Source: Reticulitermes lucifugus (taxonomy: Eukaryota; Arthropoda; Insecta; Blattodea; Rhinotermitidae). From it: a stretch of 22,943 nt of DNA. The position numbers and the translations under genes were made by a program. Location of the stretch: contig JAKCWW010001941.1 in the NCBI GenBank assembly GCA_026260175.1, forward strand, positions 10,783 to 33,725, given 5' to 3'. Every line of letters begins with the position of its first letter. Position 1 is the stretch's first letter. Of the stretch, positions 7,392 to 18,984 are shown one piece after another. The notes beneath the pieces were generated by a model. It had not been told where the DNA came from, did not search any database, and worked only from the letters and a program-made list of their open reading frames with translations.

Positions 7392-9139
7392 AATGAAAAT
7401 ATGGCATAGAAATTTTGGATCGAAGTGTTAAGCATCTCTCCATCACTGGAATAATCCTGAGTATAAGAGTGCTACTCCAATTGTATTTTGTGAATCATCA
7501 CAGTGTCTACAATTCTGATTTGAATTTTATAAGATGTAAGATACGACAAATGACAAAACAGTGCAGCGAAGGAGACAAAGGGATGGAACGTGTAGCATTC
7601 CTATTGTCTACATGAACACCCGCGTTGGCTTGCCTGCCCCTGCTGTCAGTCGTTGTCTACTACACTGCAGTGCACATAACTTTCAACATCACTCAACCCC
7701 GGCTTCTCTGCCCATCGCTGTCACAGTTTACTGTGACCTATGTCCATTCCACCAAACTCAAACCACCAGGGTTAGTCATCTGGGAGTTCGCAACTTTGAG
7801 CTACGAACTGTAAACGCAGCCGGCCTGTCTTAAAGTTTTCAAGATCAACAGCTAACACTCAAACTAACTGCGAAAATCATACAAGACCAAGGAACTATGA
7901 AGTCAGACAATTTCACAGATGTAATCCAGAAACTCCATTAGACGCTAATACGTAAGTTAGTTTAGAAAGGAAGATAGAGGTAACTATAATTTAGTTTATG
8001 TTCATGTCTCTACTCCAGAATGCAGGACTAAACCATTACGTAACACGCAGAAGTAAAGATATCTTTCCTTGTGTATTAATGAGCTTACCTAAAAGTGGGA
8101 ATAATAAAAAAAGCGAAATTTTACCACATTAAATTACAATAAAATATGCGGACGTTTTATGGGCTACATGGGCAGCTCAGTTCATATCCTTGTGCAGACT
8201 GGACCAGGGAATATTTGCTGCTTATTGTGAGAATCACACTTAACATATGACTAGACGGTGTGGGCAGAATGCAGTGTTTAGTGTAAAGACTGTTGGTACG
8301 TGTCCTTGTACTTTATTGGGTTAATATTACTGGAATAAAGAATGGCGTCTACGAAACCGAACCAACAGTAGAGATTCTCCTTGTGGTCTTCTGGTTTACG
8401 CTGTTACGTAATCTTACACGTTGTCAATAATTAAAAGGCTATAAGATAGCATAACTCAGAAGCCCACTGTCTAAATCTTTTCGCCGCCAAAATAACGTCA
8501 AATTTTAAATAGCAAAAATATTATACTCCATTTATGCAATGTTATACATAATTTACAGTATTCGTCTGTGAGCTTTATGATAATATGCAATATCGAAATA
8601 CGTTGAAAATATAATTTATGAATGATAATTAGATTATTATCAATCTCTATGTGCAAAGATAATTCAAGAATCTCTACAAAATTAAAACTGAAATTTGAGA
8701 AGCCGGGAATCAATATTGAATTGCAGAATTTTAGCACCCGCTTTGCATAGTCGTTTAAGGACTGTTTTCGGAAATGTAATGTAGGGGAGAAAAAACAAAA
8801 GACAGTTAAAGCCCCATTACAAAATCAGTTTATGTGAGTAGTGGAAGTAACTCACAAAATTCCATTAAGTTATAACAGATGGCATATAAGAATTTGGGGT
8901 TTAACGGTGCATCTGGCTTATCTCACTGCCTGCAAATGGACATATAAAAGGACGCAGCTCCAGTAACAGGTCTTTATTTCTAACACCGGAAAGGGCATTC
9001 ACTAACGGATGAGACGTAACAAGAACTAAAACTGCAGGTCTCAAAAGGTTACAGACTTTCAGATTGACGTTCGCACAACGTATGAACTACAGCAGAGATG
9101 TTGCTCAGCGTGGATTGAATAGATGTCAGAAGGGTAGAG
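7392..9139. other. No gene recognised; one compact palindrome
   Basis: Bases 7610-7830 are richer in GC and open in two frames (7561-7833 and 7625-7813), but neither peptide shows a known domain. GTCACAGT-TT-ACTGTGAC at 7720-7737 is an 8-bp-arm palindrome that might be a protein site or chance. The rest to 9139 is AT-rich without visible repeats. Confidence 0.45.
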
Positions 9140-9196
9140 AATTCAGCATGTGTGGGCGTGTTAGGAATCGGGGCGTTGCTAAGGCCCACATGAATT
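9140..9196. repeat. Imperfect inverted repeat (hairpin)
   Basis: AATTCAGCATGTGTGGGC (9140-9157) faces GCCCACATGAATT (9184-9196). The arms pair except for small bulges. There is no following T run and no target duplication, so neither a terminator nor a complete transposon can be claimed. Confidence 0.6.
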
Positions 9197-12185
9197 GATG
9201 AGGTGTGAACTTTCTACATTTCTCGGCAAATTATAAAGAACCGTCTGCGAGTAGAGTAGATTCTCTCTCTGCCGCAAAAATCAAACTTTTCGCACCACTA
9301 AAGAGGACTCGATTCTCCATCTACCTGTCTCTCCGTCTGTCCTATATCCTCTACGTCAATAAAATGCTTCTTCATAAAGTTCAATAAGAAAGCAAATAGT
9401 TTTAATTCACTTTCCAAGAAACTCACAAGCAGCTTATGTCCCACAAAACTGTTGGTGACGTATAAGGTAACCCGACATATTTTCAACATGTCAGAATTTC
9501 TAACATCACACTTTTAGTAATATTTTTTAAAATGTAGCACAATGAATGTAAATCATTACTTTTCATTTTTCGATGTGTGGCGAACATTCGGAACCTGACG
9601 CTTGACAAACACGTTCAAGTAATCTAAAACACAAATTCTAGACATGTGTAGATATGCCCCCTGTTTTAACACTAAAATACTTCATACATTAAATCACCTC
9701 CTTCTGGCGCCAGACTGAAAAATGAGTGGAGCTAAACCCTTACCCGTGCTGTATGTCTTCATGACGAAAAGAAGGACAAATTTACCTTTACTCTCAATCA
9801 GTGTTTTAAACTCATAAGGCATTTTCGTGTACTGAATTTTAAATACTACACATATATGTATGTGTATATATATGTAAGGCCTCAAAAGCGTGAAGGTTGT
9901 TTTGTGACTATGCATTAGATAAATGGACTCTTGTGTGAGCCATTTATGTACTACAGAGTATAATCACTCTGCTCACGTTCGTTGTAGAGTATTAAATTTC
10001 ACAATTACTGATACAAGTAAATTATGTGATTTACATCAAAATATTTCACCAAACATATAGCGCTAACATTTAAAAATAAAGTTGAACAGTGCTACGACTC
10101 TGGTTCTTATATTTCTGGGAGCCGATGTAGGCTTGCAAGTTTAAATAACTGAAAAAGATACATTTCTGTTCAATGAATGATGACGTATAATTTGAAAGTA
10201 TTTTGGTAAATATTTGTACACCTTCATAAATCCTATGCGACAATGAACGAATTAACACGTTGTTAAATTTGGCATATAATTATATTCAAGTCCCTGCATG
10301 CAAGGCATTCAAACAAACCCACCTAGTTAAACTGAGAATTAATTTGTAACAATGCATAAACATGTTAAACTATTTGGATGAAGCATGAATCACACAAAGA
10401 ATGGATAAAAATGCATACAAAATTTCAGTCAAAGTACTTGATGTTAGGAAACCATCTGGGGGATAGAGTGGTATAAGGAAAGATAATATTCAAATATCTT
10501 CAAAGAATATGACAAAATGATATGGGCTGCATTTAATTTCTCGAGACAGGTTAAACTGGTGGGGTAATGTATATACAAAACAATGAAAACTTTCTTTCCT
10601 TTAATTGGCTTATTCCGTTTATTAGCCGAAAGACAATTAGCTTTTCAAGAAGTATTTACAAATGTCAGTCTTAAAATAAATAGTATGAAAATACATGCAT
10701 CGTTTGTAACAAGTGTGGTGTATCAAACTATCTTTATATGCCGTTAGAGTCAACGGTATTGACCTCACTGAAGATGAGACACCATCACGGCGGCTGATGT
10801 TGATGTTAAGTCGTTACATGTTTCCATTCAATATACAACAGAACAATAATTGTAAGTGATTTATGTACAGGAAAATACGAGGAACGATCAACAAGTATTT
10901 AGTCAACAAAAGGAAATACACATTACTCTTTAAAACGTTTCCTGATTGTGATAAAATAATGTTAATTACTATGTGAGGAACGATATAAATCAAATCAAAT
11001 CATTCTGCGAACCAGCGGCTGTGAATCATTGCACAATGCATTTACCACTTTGGCTATAACCAGTAGGATGCTTTTTTCCCCACGAATGTCAATTACTCAG
11101 TAACCCCAACCGTGCCTTGAAGTCCCTTGATGATAGGACAAAATTATTTGCCAAAAAAAACTTTAACACCATCCAAAAATCAATATTTCAGGATTTTAAT
11201 ATGCACGCTGTATTCTGTCAAGTTTCTGAAAGGCTTTGAGCCTTTACTGATCTCTATTAACATCAAACAAACTTTCTCTGCTGTCGAAAGTTATTAATTT
11301 CCTGGTCATATATAAACTGAATTACGTAGCACGACGAGCCTCTGTAAATTTCGATATCGCCATATTTTCCGACTCCAGCAGAGAATACTTCATTTTATGC
11401 AACCTGTGTTCAATGGCTAATTTCCGACACATCAATGGCCACTTAACATAACGAAGTCAAAAACAACTTAACTCAAGTTACTTGAAGTTTCATACTTTAA
11501 GTGTTGGAAGACGTCACCTAGACGCATTTTTATGTTCAAACGGTTCAAAATGTTGTTCTACCTGTTTGGAAAATAACGGCCTTTATATGCCGAATCCAGA
11601 TCTCAGAGATTTTAGTTTGTTTCGTGTTGACTGTAAGCGTCGCCAACTGTCCTTCCACTAGATGCACTTTGGCGGCTAATGCCATCAGCAAGTACAGTGG
11701 TATTTTTAATGGGAGGTGTCTTTTGATTAAGGATCTGTCAGATGTAGATATTTTTACTAAGTAAATCAGAACTTTTGACAGATTTTACACTGTAGTTGGT
11801 CAATGACGTCTCATGGGAATTGCGGTTTTATTTTAGTTAGGATATGTGTGATTAGTATGATTATATTTTGTATCTTCTTGATGGTTTTACTTCCTCTGTC
11901 AAGTAATTGTGCAGTATCTGTGTATTTGTGTATTGTTGTATTCGAGTGTTCATTTAGCAACTGCCCCAGCATGCTAAGTCTTCATGTTAATAAATTGAAT
12001 TGAATGGAACGGTACTATCAATATATTCAGCAAAAAAGATCTGTCTTTACAAATTTTATTTTAACGATTATATTATTAATGCTGCTTTTATAAGTGATTT
12101 CTTATTATCTTTTCCCTATATGTCTCCCTTTGTTGTTTGTTAGTTTTATGTTTTTCTAATGTTCCTCTGAAATCTCTGTAATTAG
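9197..12185. other. About 3 kb without recognisable genes
   Basis: AT-rich sequence. Small items only: the palindrome TCTGGCGCCAGA (9703-9714), a TA/CA-rich low-complexity stretch at about 9846-9876, and AATAAATTGAATTGAATGG at about 11990-12006, which resembles the short tandem tail of some non-LTR retrotransposons. The frame leading into that tail (11803-12003) is very hydrophobic but has no identifiable family. No TIR, SINE box or conserved peptide was found. Confidence 0.45.
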
Positions 12186-12189
12186 CCTT

Positions 12190-12420
12190 ATGGCTGTTGT
12201 GCCTAGCGACTGGCTAAGAGCTGGAAGGTTCGGGGTTCGAACCCCGGTGTAGGCAACATTTTTCGCACCCCTCCGGACCGACTGTGAGGCCCACCCAGCC
12301 TCCTGTACAATGGGTACCAGGATTGTTTCCCGTGGGTGAAATTGCCGAGGAGAGGCGTTGACCAACCACTGCAATGTAGCGCCGAGATTAAAGACAGTCT
12401 ACTTCTAACCCCCGTTCCGT
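12190..12420 (+). mobile_element. SINE family B with tRNA-like head
   Basis: The head carries an A box-like TAGCGACTGGCT (12204-12215) and a B box GGTTCGAACCC (12234-12244) at the spacing of an internal RNA polymerase III promoter. TGCCTA and TAGGCA flank the head as a relic of the acceptor stem, but the D and anticodon arms do not fold into a working tRNA. The body (CCCACCCAGCCTCC at 12290-12303, then GGGTACCAGGATTG, TTTCCCGTGGGTGA and CAACCACTGC) matches the fragment at 886-1085. No clear A-rich tail or target duplication is seen. The two minus-strand frames at 12156-12427 are shadows of this element. Confidence 0.82.
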
Positions 12421-12784
12421 GTTTCATGGCATGTCACAGGGCCGACTTTACCGGTTTTTAAAATGTTTGCAATTACTGGTTTTTTAATTCGACATCACTA
12501 GCGAATATAAAGACACCTTCTGTCTCCAGACTTCATGTTTCTTTGCCCACGTCTGATCTCACTGCTAGGCTACGGTCTGCAGTCTCATGCACGACGGGGA
12601 TAAATAATGGAAAACATGTTTCTTATCAAATCCTTCAATTTTTTAGAATAAAGATGTTAATAGTGGAATATATTATTTTATAATAATTATTTAGATAGTT
12701 TATGAGTAATTAACGACATTTTAGACTGTAATACACAAGTCTAACCATCACCAAGAATAGCCCTTGTCGGTTATTAGCAGGACC
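12421..12784. other. No feature recognised
   Basis: AT-rich with a TAATAATTATTTA low-complexity patch at about 12677-12694. Nothing to annotate. Confidence 0.4.
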
Positions 12785-12995
12785 TATATGGTGTTTCTTT
12801 TTTCCTGCTTTACCGATAAGCGCCGGCCCAACACTCCGTCCGATTCTCTGCCAGCGTTGCGTCGTACGCCGATTGCCGGGGAGATTTAACAGTCGACGAC
12901 AGGAGCAGTGATAATAACTTTTAGAAAGTCTAATAAAACTCGCTAGAACGTCGGGCCGGTGCTTATCGGTTAAGTAGGAAAAAACACCCTGTATA
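12785..12995. mobile_element. 211-bp MITE with about 43-bp terminal inverted repeats
   Basis: The left arm (12785-12829) contains TTTTTTCCTGCTTTACCGAT, then AAGCGCCGGCCC. The right arm (12953-12995), read on the minus strand, contains TTTTTTCCTACTTAACCGAT, then AAGCACCGGCCC. The arms agree except for a few substitutions and a short indel near the outer edge (TGTTTC against AGGGTGTT). TATA at both edges suggests a TA target, but no longer duplication is visible. There is no coding capacity: the 124-codon minus-strand frame at 12710-13084 runs straight through the whole element and is an artefact. The superfamily is uncertain. Confidence 0.85.
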
Positions 12996-13195
12996 TCACA
13001 GCTCTCCGATTTCGAAATCTGAATTAAGTACAGGACCAATTCCATACTAGTTTCGTCCATTAAACGAAGTTTCATTGATTTCATTTAAAGGGTTAAGAAC
13101 AAAGGCATTTTCTTTATTTCTGTGTAGTTTATTTTAAGAAAAATCTCTTGCTAGTAATAACACTAGATATATTCTTATGTAAAGTTAAAGCTATG

Positions 13196-13471
13196 ACTGT
13201 ACAGGCCTGGACAGGCCCTGAGGGCTCTAGAAGGTTGAGGCTCCCAGAATTTCTAGAAAATCGGCACATGAAGTTGGCAAGGGTGTAAGCCCTACGCACC
13301 GGCCGCCTTTACCCCAGGAGATATCCCTGGTACCAATTTCTGTTAGAGACTGATTCGACCCCAGGGAAGAATTAAGTTATTGGAAAATCCCAATGACCCC
13401 ATCGGGAATCGAAGCCGCGACCTTCCGGGTTGTAGTGCAGCGCTTCAACCAACTGTGCCACCGCGTACCCC
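13196..13471 (-). mobile_element. SINE family C, minus strand
   Basis: On the minus strand the head begins near 13471 with GGTACGCGGTGGCACAGTTG. The A box TGGCACAGTTGG is at 13449-13460 and a B box GGCTTCGATTCC at 13405-13416, one base from the ideal GGTTCGANTCC. The body then reads GGTACCAGGGATATCTCCTG at about 13314-13333 and runs to about 13196. Possible target-duplication relics are CTTATGTAA (13174-13182) and CTTTTATGTAA (13475-13485). The body differs from families A and B, so this is a separate SINE lineage. The 3' boundary is uncertain because no clean A-rich tail is seen. Confidence 0.8.
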
Positions 13472-13870
13472 CATCTTTTATGTAACCATGTACAAATCTA
13501 CGTACATATGTGTATATTACTAATATCGCGACGTGCATGTATTTAAAAGTCAATAGTTTTAATACGTATACGTTTAAAAAATCAACACAATGTTGTGAGC
13601 AATGACGTCATATCTTGGAACTGAAAATGTATCTTTTGTGTAAAACTAAACACTTAAAACTTGCATCTTATCGGAAATTAATTTTTATAATGAGTGACAG
13701 CAACATAGAAATGCATAACAACCCGAATATTGTCAATATTTTCTGAGGTGTCAGAAGAGGGTAATAGTCACGGAAGATTACAGCTGTTTCTGTGCTTAAC
13801 CGAGTGCTACGTAATCGAGGCGTTGTGCTGGATATTACTAGGTTCGATAAAAAGAAGAGTGATATGATAA

Positions 13871-13985
13871 TGAGGTCTATGCTCTTCTGGGCTGTTATGC
13901 AGCGTAGATTGGTAGTAGTCAGTTACCGAATTATCGGGAAACCTATCGGTCCCACTTCAAGGTCAAACAGCCCAAGAAAATGTGG
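13871..13985 (+). repeat. Decayed dispersed repeat with a peptide often seen in insect DNA
   Basis: The frame reads LLFWAVMQRRLVVVSYRI-like residues (here MLFWAVMQRRLVVVSYR), and the next bases (GGGAAACCTATCGGTCCCAC, then CAGCCCAAGAA) continue the pattern in a different frame. I recall near-identical nucleotide strings and spurious peptides scattered through insect genome sequences, which suggests a multicopy non-coding element rather than a gene. This is recollection, not a search result. Boundaries are arbitrary, and no TIR or target duplication was found. Confidence 0.45.
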
Positions 13986-14911
13986 AATTGTTAAGACGGT
14001 AATGAATGTTTGAATGCAACACAATATGAGGAATTTAGTGACTAGCAAGACTCTAATCCATGCAGTTGGTTCTTCAGGGATGAAGACGTAAGAGGGATCT
14101 CAGTTGTACATCCGCACTTTCTGAAACTCGTCACTAGATGGAGGAGAGTAGTCAGCTTCACACCGCGACATACTCACAAAAAACAGAAGACTGAGGGTGA
14201 AAAACCGGTCCAGAAACAAAGGTTAACAAGCAGTATGTTATCCTTATGGTGCACTGGAATATTAGCCGCAAATAGCCTTCTGGGCTGTCGCTATAACTAC
14301 TGCACCATCGTTGCCTTGATGTCTTTCTGCGAAACCAATATAAAGCTTTGGTGCAATTTATTTGAGGGAGTCCGACACACGAATGGAACATGATGATAGG
14401 TCCTGGATGAAAGAGGAACAGCTCAATATCCATCAGCGCATGGATCGCGGCATGTCCTGTGGATCATACTCGCTGTAGAGAATACCACTTTCCCTTAATT
14501 TTTTTTAAATTAACTGAACATCCCCAGACATTTACGTGCAGCTTGTCGACAGTCAGATTAGACGTAATAACCTTGTGTAAAAGAAGTTAGGCGCAAGTGT
14601 TTGTAGTCCATTAGCACGGCAAAAGCCAATATATATTCCGCAGCAATAACACACACATTAATTTTTGCCGGGGTTGTCTGTGCATATAGTAACGTCCTGC
14701 ATCATGTTGATATCCCGTAAAGGAAGAAAATATATTCAGGGAAAAATTTATCTATTACGCTTGCTTGCGAGTTTATGCTTTCTCGTTATCAAATTTAAGT
14801 TTGTGTGTGTATGTGAATTTGTGTGTAATGGTTTATGCTCCAACTATTTATTACTTTACGAATAACTTCCTAAGTAAACTGGAAAATTCCGAATTTAAAT
14901 TTTATTCTGAC
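13986..14911. other. No feature recognised
   Basis: Mixed composition without repeats. The minus-strand frame at 14158-14433 (91 codons) shows no motif or membrane pattern that I can name. A GTGTGTGTATGTG patch lies at about 14802-14825. Confidence 0.4.
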
Positions 14912-14922
14912 ACGCACGGATG

Positions 14923-15172
14923 TCGATACCAGAGGTCGCGCCGTCTAACGCGCATGTCTGAGGCCGCTCGCTTTCTGGGAATGCGCGTTCGAATCCCGAT
15001 AGGGGCATGGATGTCTGCGTCTTGTGACTGTTGTACATTGTCAGGTTAGTGGGACGGCTGCTCACTCGTCCAGAGGAGTCCTACCGAGAGTGGTGTGTCT
15101 CAGTGTGATCGTGAAGTCTCGATAATGAGGAGGTTCTGGCCCACTGGAGGCTGTGGAGCCACGAAAAAAAAT
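14923..15172 (+). mobile_element. SINE family A, near-complete copy with target duplication
   Basis: The head (from about 14930) contains a degenerate A box region (GGTCGCGCCGTCTAACGCGC) and a clear B box, GTTCGAATCCC (14987-14997). The body includes CTCGTCCAGAGGAGTCCTAC (15065-15084) and ATGAGGAGG, and ends GTGGAGCCACG followed by eight A residues. Flanks ACGCACGGATG (14912-14922) and ACGCGCGGATG (15173-15183) agree at 10 of 11 positions and are read as the target-site duplication made by LINE-mediated insertion. This is the reference copy for the fragments at 1-147 and 19741-19846. Overlapping minus-strand frames (15062-15361, 15081-15392) are shadows. Confidence 0.88.
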
Positions 15173-15183
15173 ACGCGCGGATG

Positions 15184-18100
15184 CATAACTTTGGAAAATG
15201 CTGTAAGCAAGATTTAGCGGTGAAGCTCGTGAAGGTTTGCAACGTTCTTGCCACAAGAGCACAGACATACTCTGCATGGAGAAATGTCCGTATGGACATG
15301 GCGGCAACATGTGAAACATGATGACAACCCTTGTTATTATGAAAGGTCGCCTTCTCTTCATGGTGGTGCGAGGCTATCAGAGGGTTCTGCAATAGCGTTC
15401 AAGCTCAGCTGCTTGATGTTCATTGGTAAAAAGGAACTTAATGGCAGCTCCTCAGGTCTGTTTAGATTGATGCACACCGAAACCCCGGAATTTGTGTCGT
15501 CTCTCCAGATTAATGTCGGAATGGTGTCAGGAAAAAAAATTCTTATAAGTGTCAATTCATCGCTTAGGAAAAATTCTACTGCATTCCACAGCAAACGCCA
15601 CGGAGCTGAACTACACTTGAGCTCAAGCTTGTAAATAAATTCTCAGTCTGTCATCAAAGCTGAAGACTCAATATCACATTACAACAGCCCTCCATTCTAT
15701 CCCATTCTGATCCAGATAAATCAGTTCCACAACCTAACGTCCTATACCTTTAAGGTCCTATTAATATTATCCTCCATCGACGCTTATATCTCTCAAGTTG
15801 TCACTTACTCTCATGGCAAAAGTTTTTCCTAATATGCCTACATCTTCTTCTACATGATATATATGAGCCCTCGATTTCACCGTCCTCGGTGTGATCATTC
15901 TAATAACATTTCATGAATTTTAAACTCGTCCATGTGGAAAGTAATACCTACAAGAGGGCATTATCTTGAATTATATGGAAAATCCTTCCCAGAAAACACT
16001 GACGTAGCTCATGAATATCAAAGGGCAATTCTAGAGGACATTGTCTGTAGCACATGTCTTATTCAAGTCCCCTGTTTAATGAAATGTTCCATTGTGTCCT
16101 GTTTCCAGCATCAAGTGCCTCTTAAAAGCTACAGATGCATGCAAGTCACGTTCTTACGGGGTCTCGCAAATTCAAAATGGCCTGCAGTCGTGCAGGAGGA
16201 ACTGAAATATTATTGATGTCGGACACAATCACACTATATCGACTTTGAGTCATTTATACGTGATTGGGTTTGAGCAAATATAAAAATAGATTCTGGACTT
16301 TAAGATTTATTATACACAGAAAAGTGAAGACGTATGTAATGTCATACATACGTAATATGATAATACCAAATTGATCGAAGAAACGTTATGGATAAAATAA
16401 TTACTTTCCTTTTGACTTAAACATTTAAAGACAAATAGTTAAGTCTATGTAAAACGTGCTGTAATACCCGTAAACCGCATTTTGCCCACACATAGGTTTC
16501 ACGTGTTCCTACAATTTTCAAAACAAAGAACTATCATTCCACTATACAGTATTAACTGCTTGCGAGATTACGTGACTGGTTTCTGTGGCGGCGAACGCCT
16601 TCTCTGTGAAGTACAAATTGAATTTGCATATATAAATTATAAGAAATTCAGTCTAAAACTTGTGCTTTTTACCAAATATCTCACGTTAGTGACTTTTTTT
16701 CCAAAACGATATCAAAGAAATAAATTGGAGTTTGAAAGGTAAGCATGGTGGAGCATATCTGAACCCGAGTGTGAGGGATCACGTATAGGATGGGAGAATT
16801 ACAGAATGAGGAGGTTCATAATGTGTGTTTTATATTAATATGAAGAAAATTAAATAAATGAGTATCAGATATCTGAAACACATAACACAGACGATAAAAA
16901 GATAGTTGAGCACTGAAATGTGGTAAAAAGAACTGCACGAAAGAAAGCACTGAGAAATTATCGACATGCATAAAAAATACTGTTAAAATGAATCTTACAG
17001 AAAAGTTTGTTACATTTGGTCTTCTATCCTATATGATAATGTCCTTTTAAGATTTATTATAATATCATCTAAGCTTAGGTTTCGTGTTTTTCTTTATTCA
17101 GATATTCCCACATCAACCCTGTATGCATTTTTATCCTTCTTGCTTTCAATATGTCCGGTCATTCGCATCGTCCTTGATTTGATCATTTTAATATTTCGTG
17201 ATGACTACAACAAGAAATCCCACTACAAATCAGGATTATTCCTGATACAATAAAGGCCAGATAAGGTCATTAGAGAAAACCGAGATATAAGGAATCTTCG
17301 AAGTAAATTCGTGTGTTTATTCCAGTCTTCCTTTTCAGCAACATATATGTAATAAACAAAGCGATATTTGTATCACACAGCTTTAAATCACTTCCAGGAA
17401 ACTCTGTGCCTTTTGTCTAGTGTTACTGTAAGAAGGCTCGCTCAACAATTTGTTTGAAATAAGTAACTCACGTATAGTTCGGGTGGCTCTACCATACAAA
17501 TACAGCAGACACAATCCGTGGTCTGACGGGGTTCCATAAAGTTCCGGCTCAAGCCCTCTCAGTGTGGGAGGATACTGGCAAGGAGCCTACATTCTGCGCT
17601 GGACATATCCACAAGCAAATTAAATGTGCCATAACAGCTGCAAAATATTGCAATATCGACCGTGTTGCTGAAAGGTCATAACGTCGGCCAGGAACTATTT
17701 GTGTTGCCCCGCATCTGTATTAAGATTCAAATGCAATTTTATTAGCTCCTACATTCTTCGCTGCAGTGTACATTAAGCTCACATGTAATTGAACATTTTA
17801 AGGTCCTTAGAATGTAATTCTTAGTGTTTTGCTTTGCATTTATTGTACAAAAAACAATTTTCTCACCGTTTAAATCTACAGCAGTTTGGCGATGAACTAA
17901 AATGTTAATATTATTATTTAGGAGAAAGAGAGTGAGTCATAAATTGCGAGACTGTGGCCTCCCTCCCTCGAGATCATCTCGTGGTTTGCCATCTGCACTG
18001 CAGTCACTAATGTGTCTTCTATCCACAGTTAACAAATGAACCTATATATGGCAGTTTCCATTAAATAAAAACCCTGAGACGATCATACATGTTGTATTAA

Positions 18101-18737
18101 ATACTGGATAACTGAAATAGTTAGTTGTGATCGCTGTTGTTTGTATCATTTCTATATATATGACTGTCCCAATGGGATGTAAAAACTAATGTCTGAGACA
18201 ATCATATTTCTGACGTAATAGCTACTCGTATACGAAGAAAAATAAAAGCAAAATTACAGAACGACTATTTGTAAACATCTCGGTCGATCTCCAGCTTGGT
18301 ATTCGGGAGAGCAGGGCTTCAATATCGACATAAGTACTGGCTGTGTGACTGATACTTTCGGAATTTGCTGAGTCCCCATAGGCAAACGCCGCGACAGTAT
18401 TTCAAAGTATGTCATGGCCACTTCCACGTCCTTTTAAGTTGATTATTCTCTAATCATTTCACAGTGTGATGTTACACAGAATGAGATACTAGTAACCTCT
18501 ATATATAAATAGCCATAATAAAGAGATCCTTTGCCTTATTAGCGACGCTTCTCTCAGTTACATAGACCAAAATGTCGCAATGAATTAAACTGGAAGGGTT
18601 CTGAACACAACTGATGACATAATTCAAGATAGGCACACTCTGCATAAGTAGTGATGGAAACCAAAAAAAACTAACAAATTCACCGGCATCAGAACCGATC
18701 TCTCAAACACGAAACAAGGCCGTCGATTAAAAAAACA
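15184..18737. other. About 3.5 kb without recognisable genes
   Basis: Frames of 128 codons (15248-15634, plus), 94 codons (15932-16216, plus) and 86 codons (16482-16742, plus) are the longest. None has a recognisable domain, convincing start context or flanking exon signals. The first is opposed by a 78-codon minus-strand frame. The only clear structures are a short hairpin (annotated separately) and CAGATATCTG at about 16866-16875. A weak B box-like GGGCTTCAATATC at about 18314 was not accepted as a SINE. Confidence 0.45.
16331..16354. repeat. Perfect 9-bp-stem hairpin
   Basis: ACGTATGTA, a six-base loop ATGTCA, and TACATACGT form a perfect stem-loop. There is no adjacent T run and no known function. 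Confidence 0.8.
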
Positions 18738-18984
18738 CACAAGTAATATCACCAACATTCACAAGAAATTTTCCATTGTTACAAATGTTCAAAAACAAAA
18801 CCCTGCGTTTCAGAAGCTACCTGCTTCTATCCTCAGGTGAGAAAATAATCCTAAAAAATAATTTTTCAAATAATTGTTTTCACCTGAGGACGGAAGCAGG
18901 TAGTCTCCGAAATGTAGCGGTTTGTTTTTGAATATTCGTAAAAATGTAAAAAATTCTTGTAAATGTTGGTGATATCACTCATGT
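18738..18984. mobile_element. Foldback element, best-preserved copy (about 108-bp arms)
   Basis: The left arm (18738-18845) and right arm (18877-18984) are inverted copies with roughly 80-85% agreement by eye, around a 31-bp AT-rich centre. Shared blocks from outside inwards are GATATCACCAACATTTACAA-like, TTCAAAAACAAA, a CGAAA/TGAAA motif, CTACCTGCTTC and TCCTCAGGTGA. Each arm holds the stem-loop motif (CCTGAGGA, then GGAAGC-loop-GTCTCCGAAA or AGAAGC-loop-GCTTCTGAAA) also seen in copies 1 and 2. There is no coding frame. Outer edges and target duplication could not be fixed. Confidence 0.85.

Noticed and set aside
12200..12256. Functional tRNA gene in the SINE head
   Set aside because: TGCCTA/TAGGCA can pair, but the T-loop and D/anticodon arms are not tRNA-like and a SINE body follows.
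12710..13084. 124-codon open frame on the minus strand
   Set aside because: It runs through both TIRs and the interior of the 211-bp MITE, and its peptide is simply the translation of non-coding transposon DNA.
15248..15634. 128-codon open frame on the plus strand, longest in the window
   Set aside because: No domain, signal peptide, start context or flanking splice signals; an opposing minus-strand frame overlaps it. A frame of this length is expected by chance in 23 kb.
16540..16640. Possible fragment of another dispersed insect repeat (CAGTATTAACTG followed by GTGGCGGCGAACG)
   Set aside because: Only a vague remembered resemblance; too short and diverged to support by eye.
18291..18340. 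Another SINE head (GGGCTTCAATATC)
   Set aside because: The B box match is too weak, there is no A box at the right distance, and no known SINE body follows.
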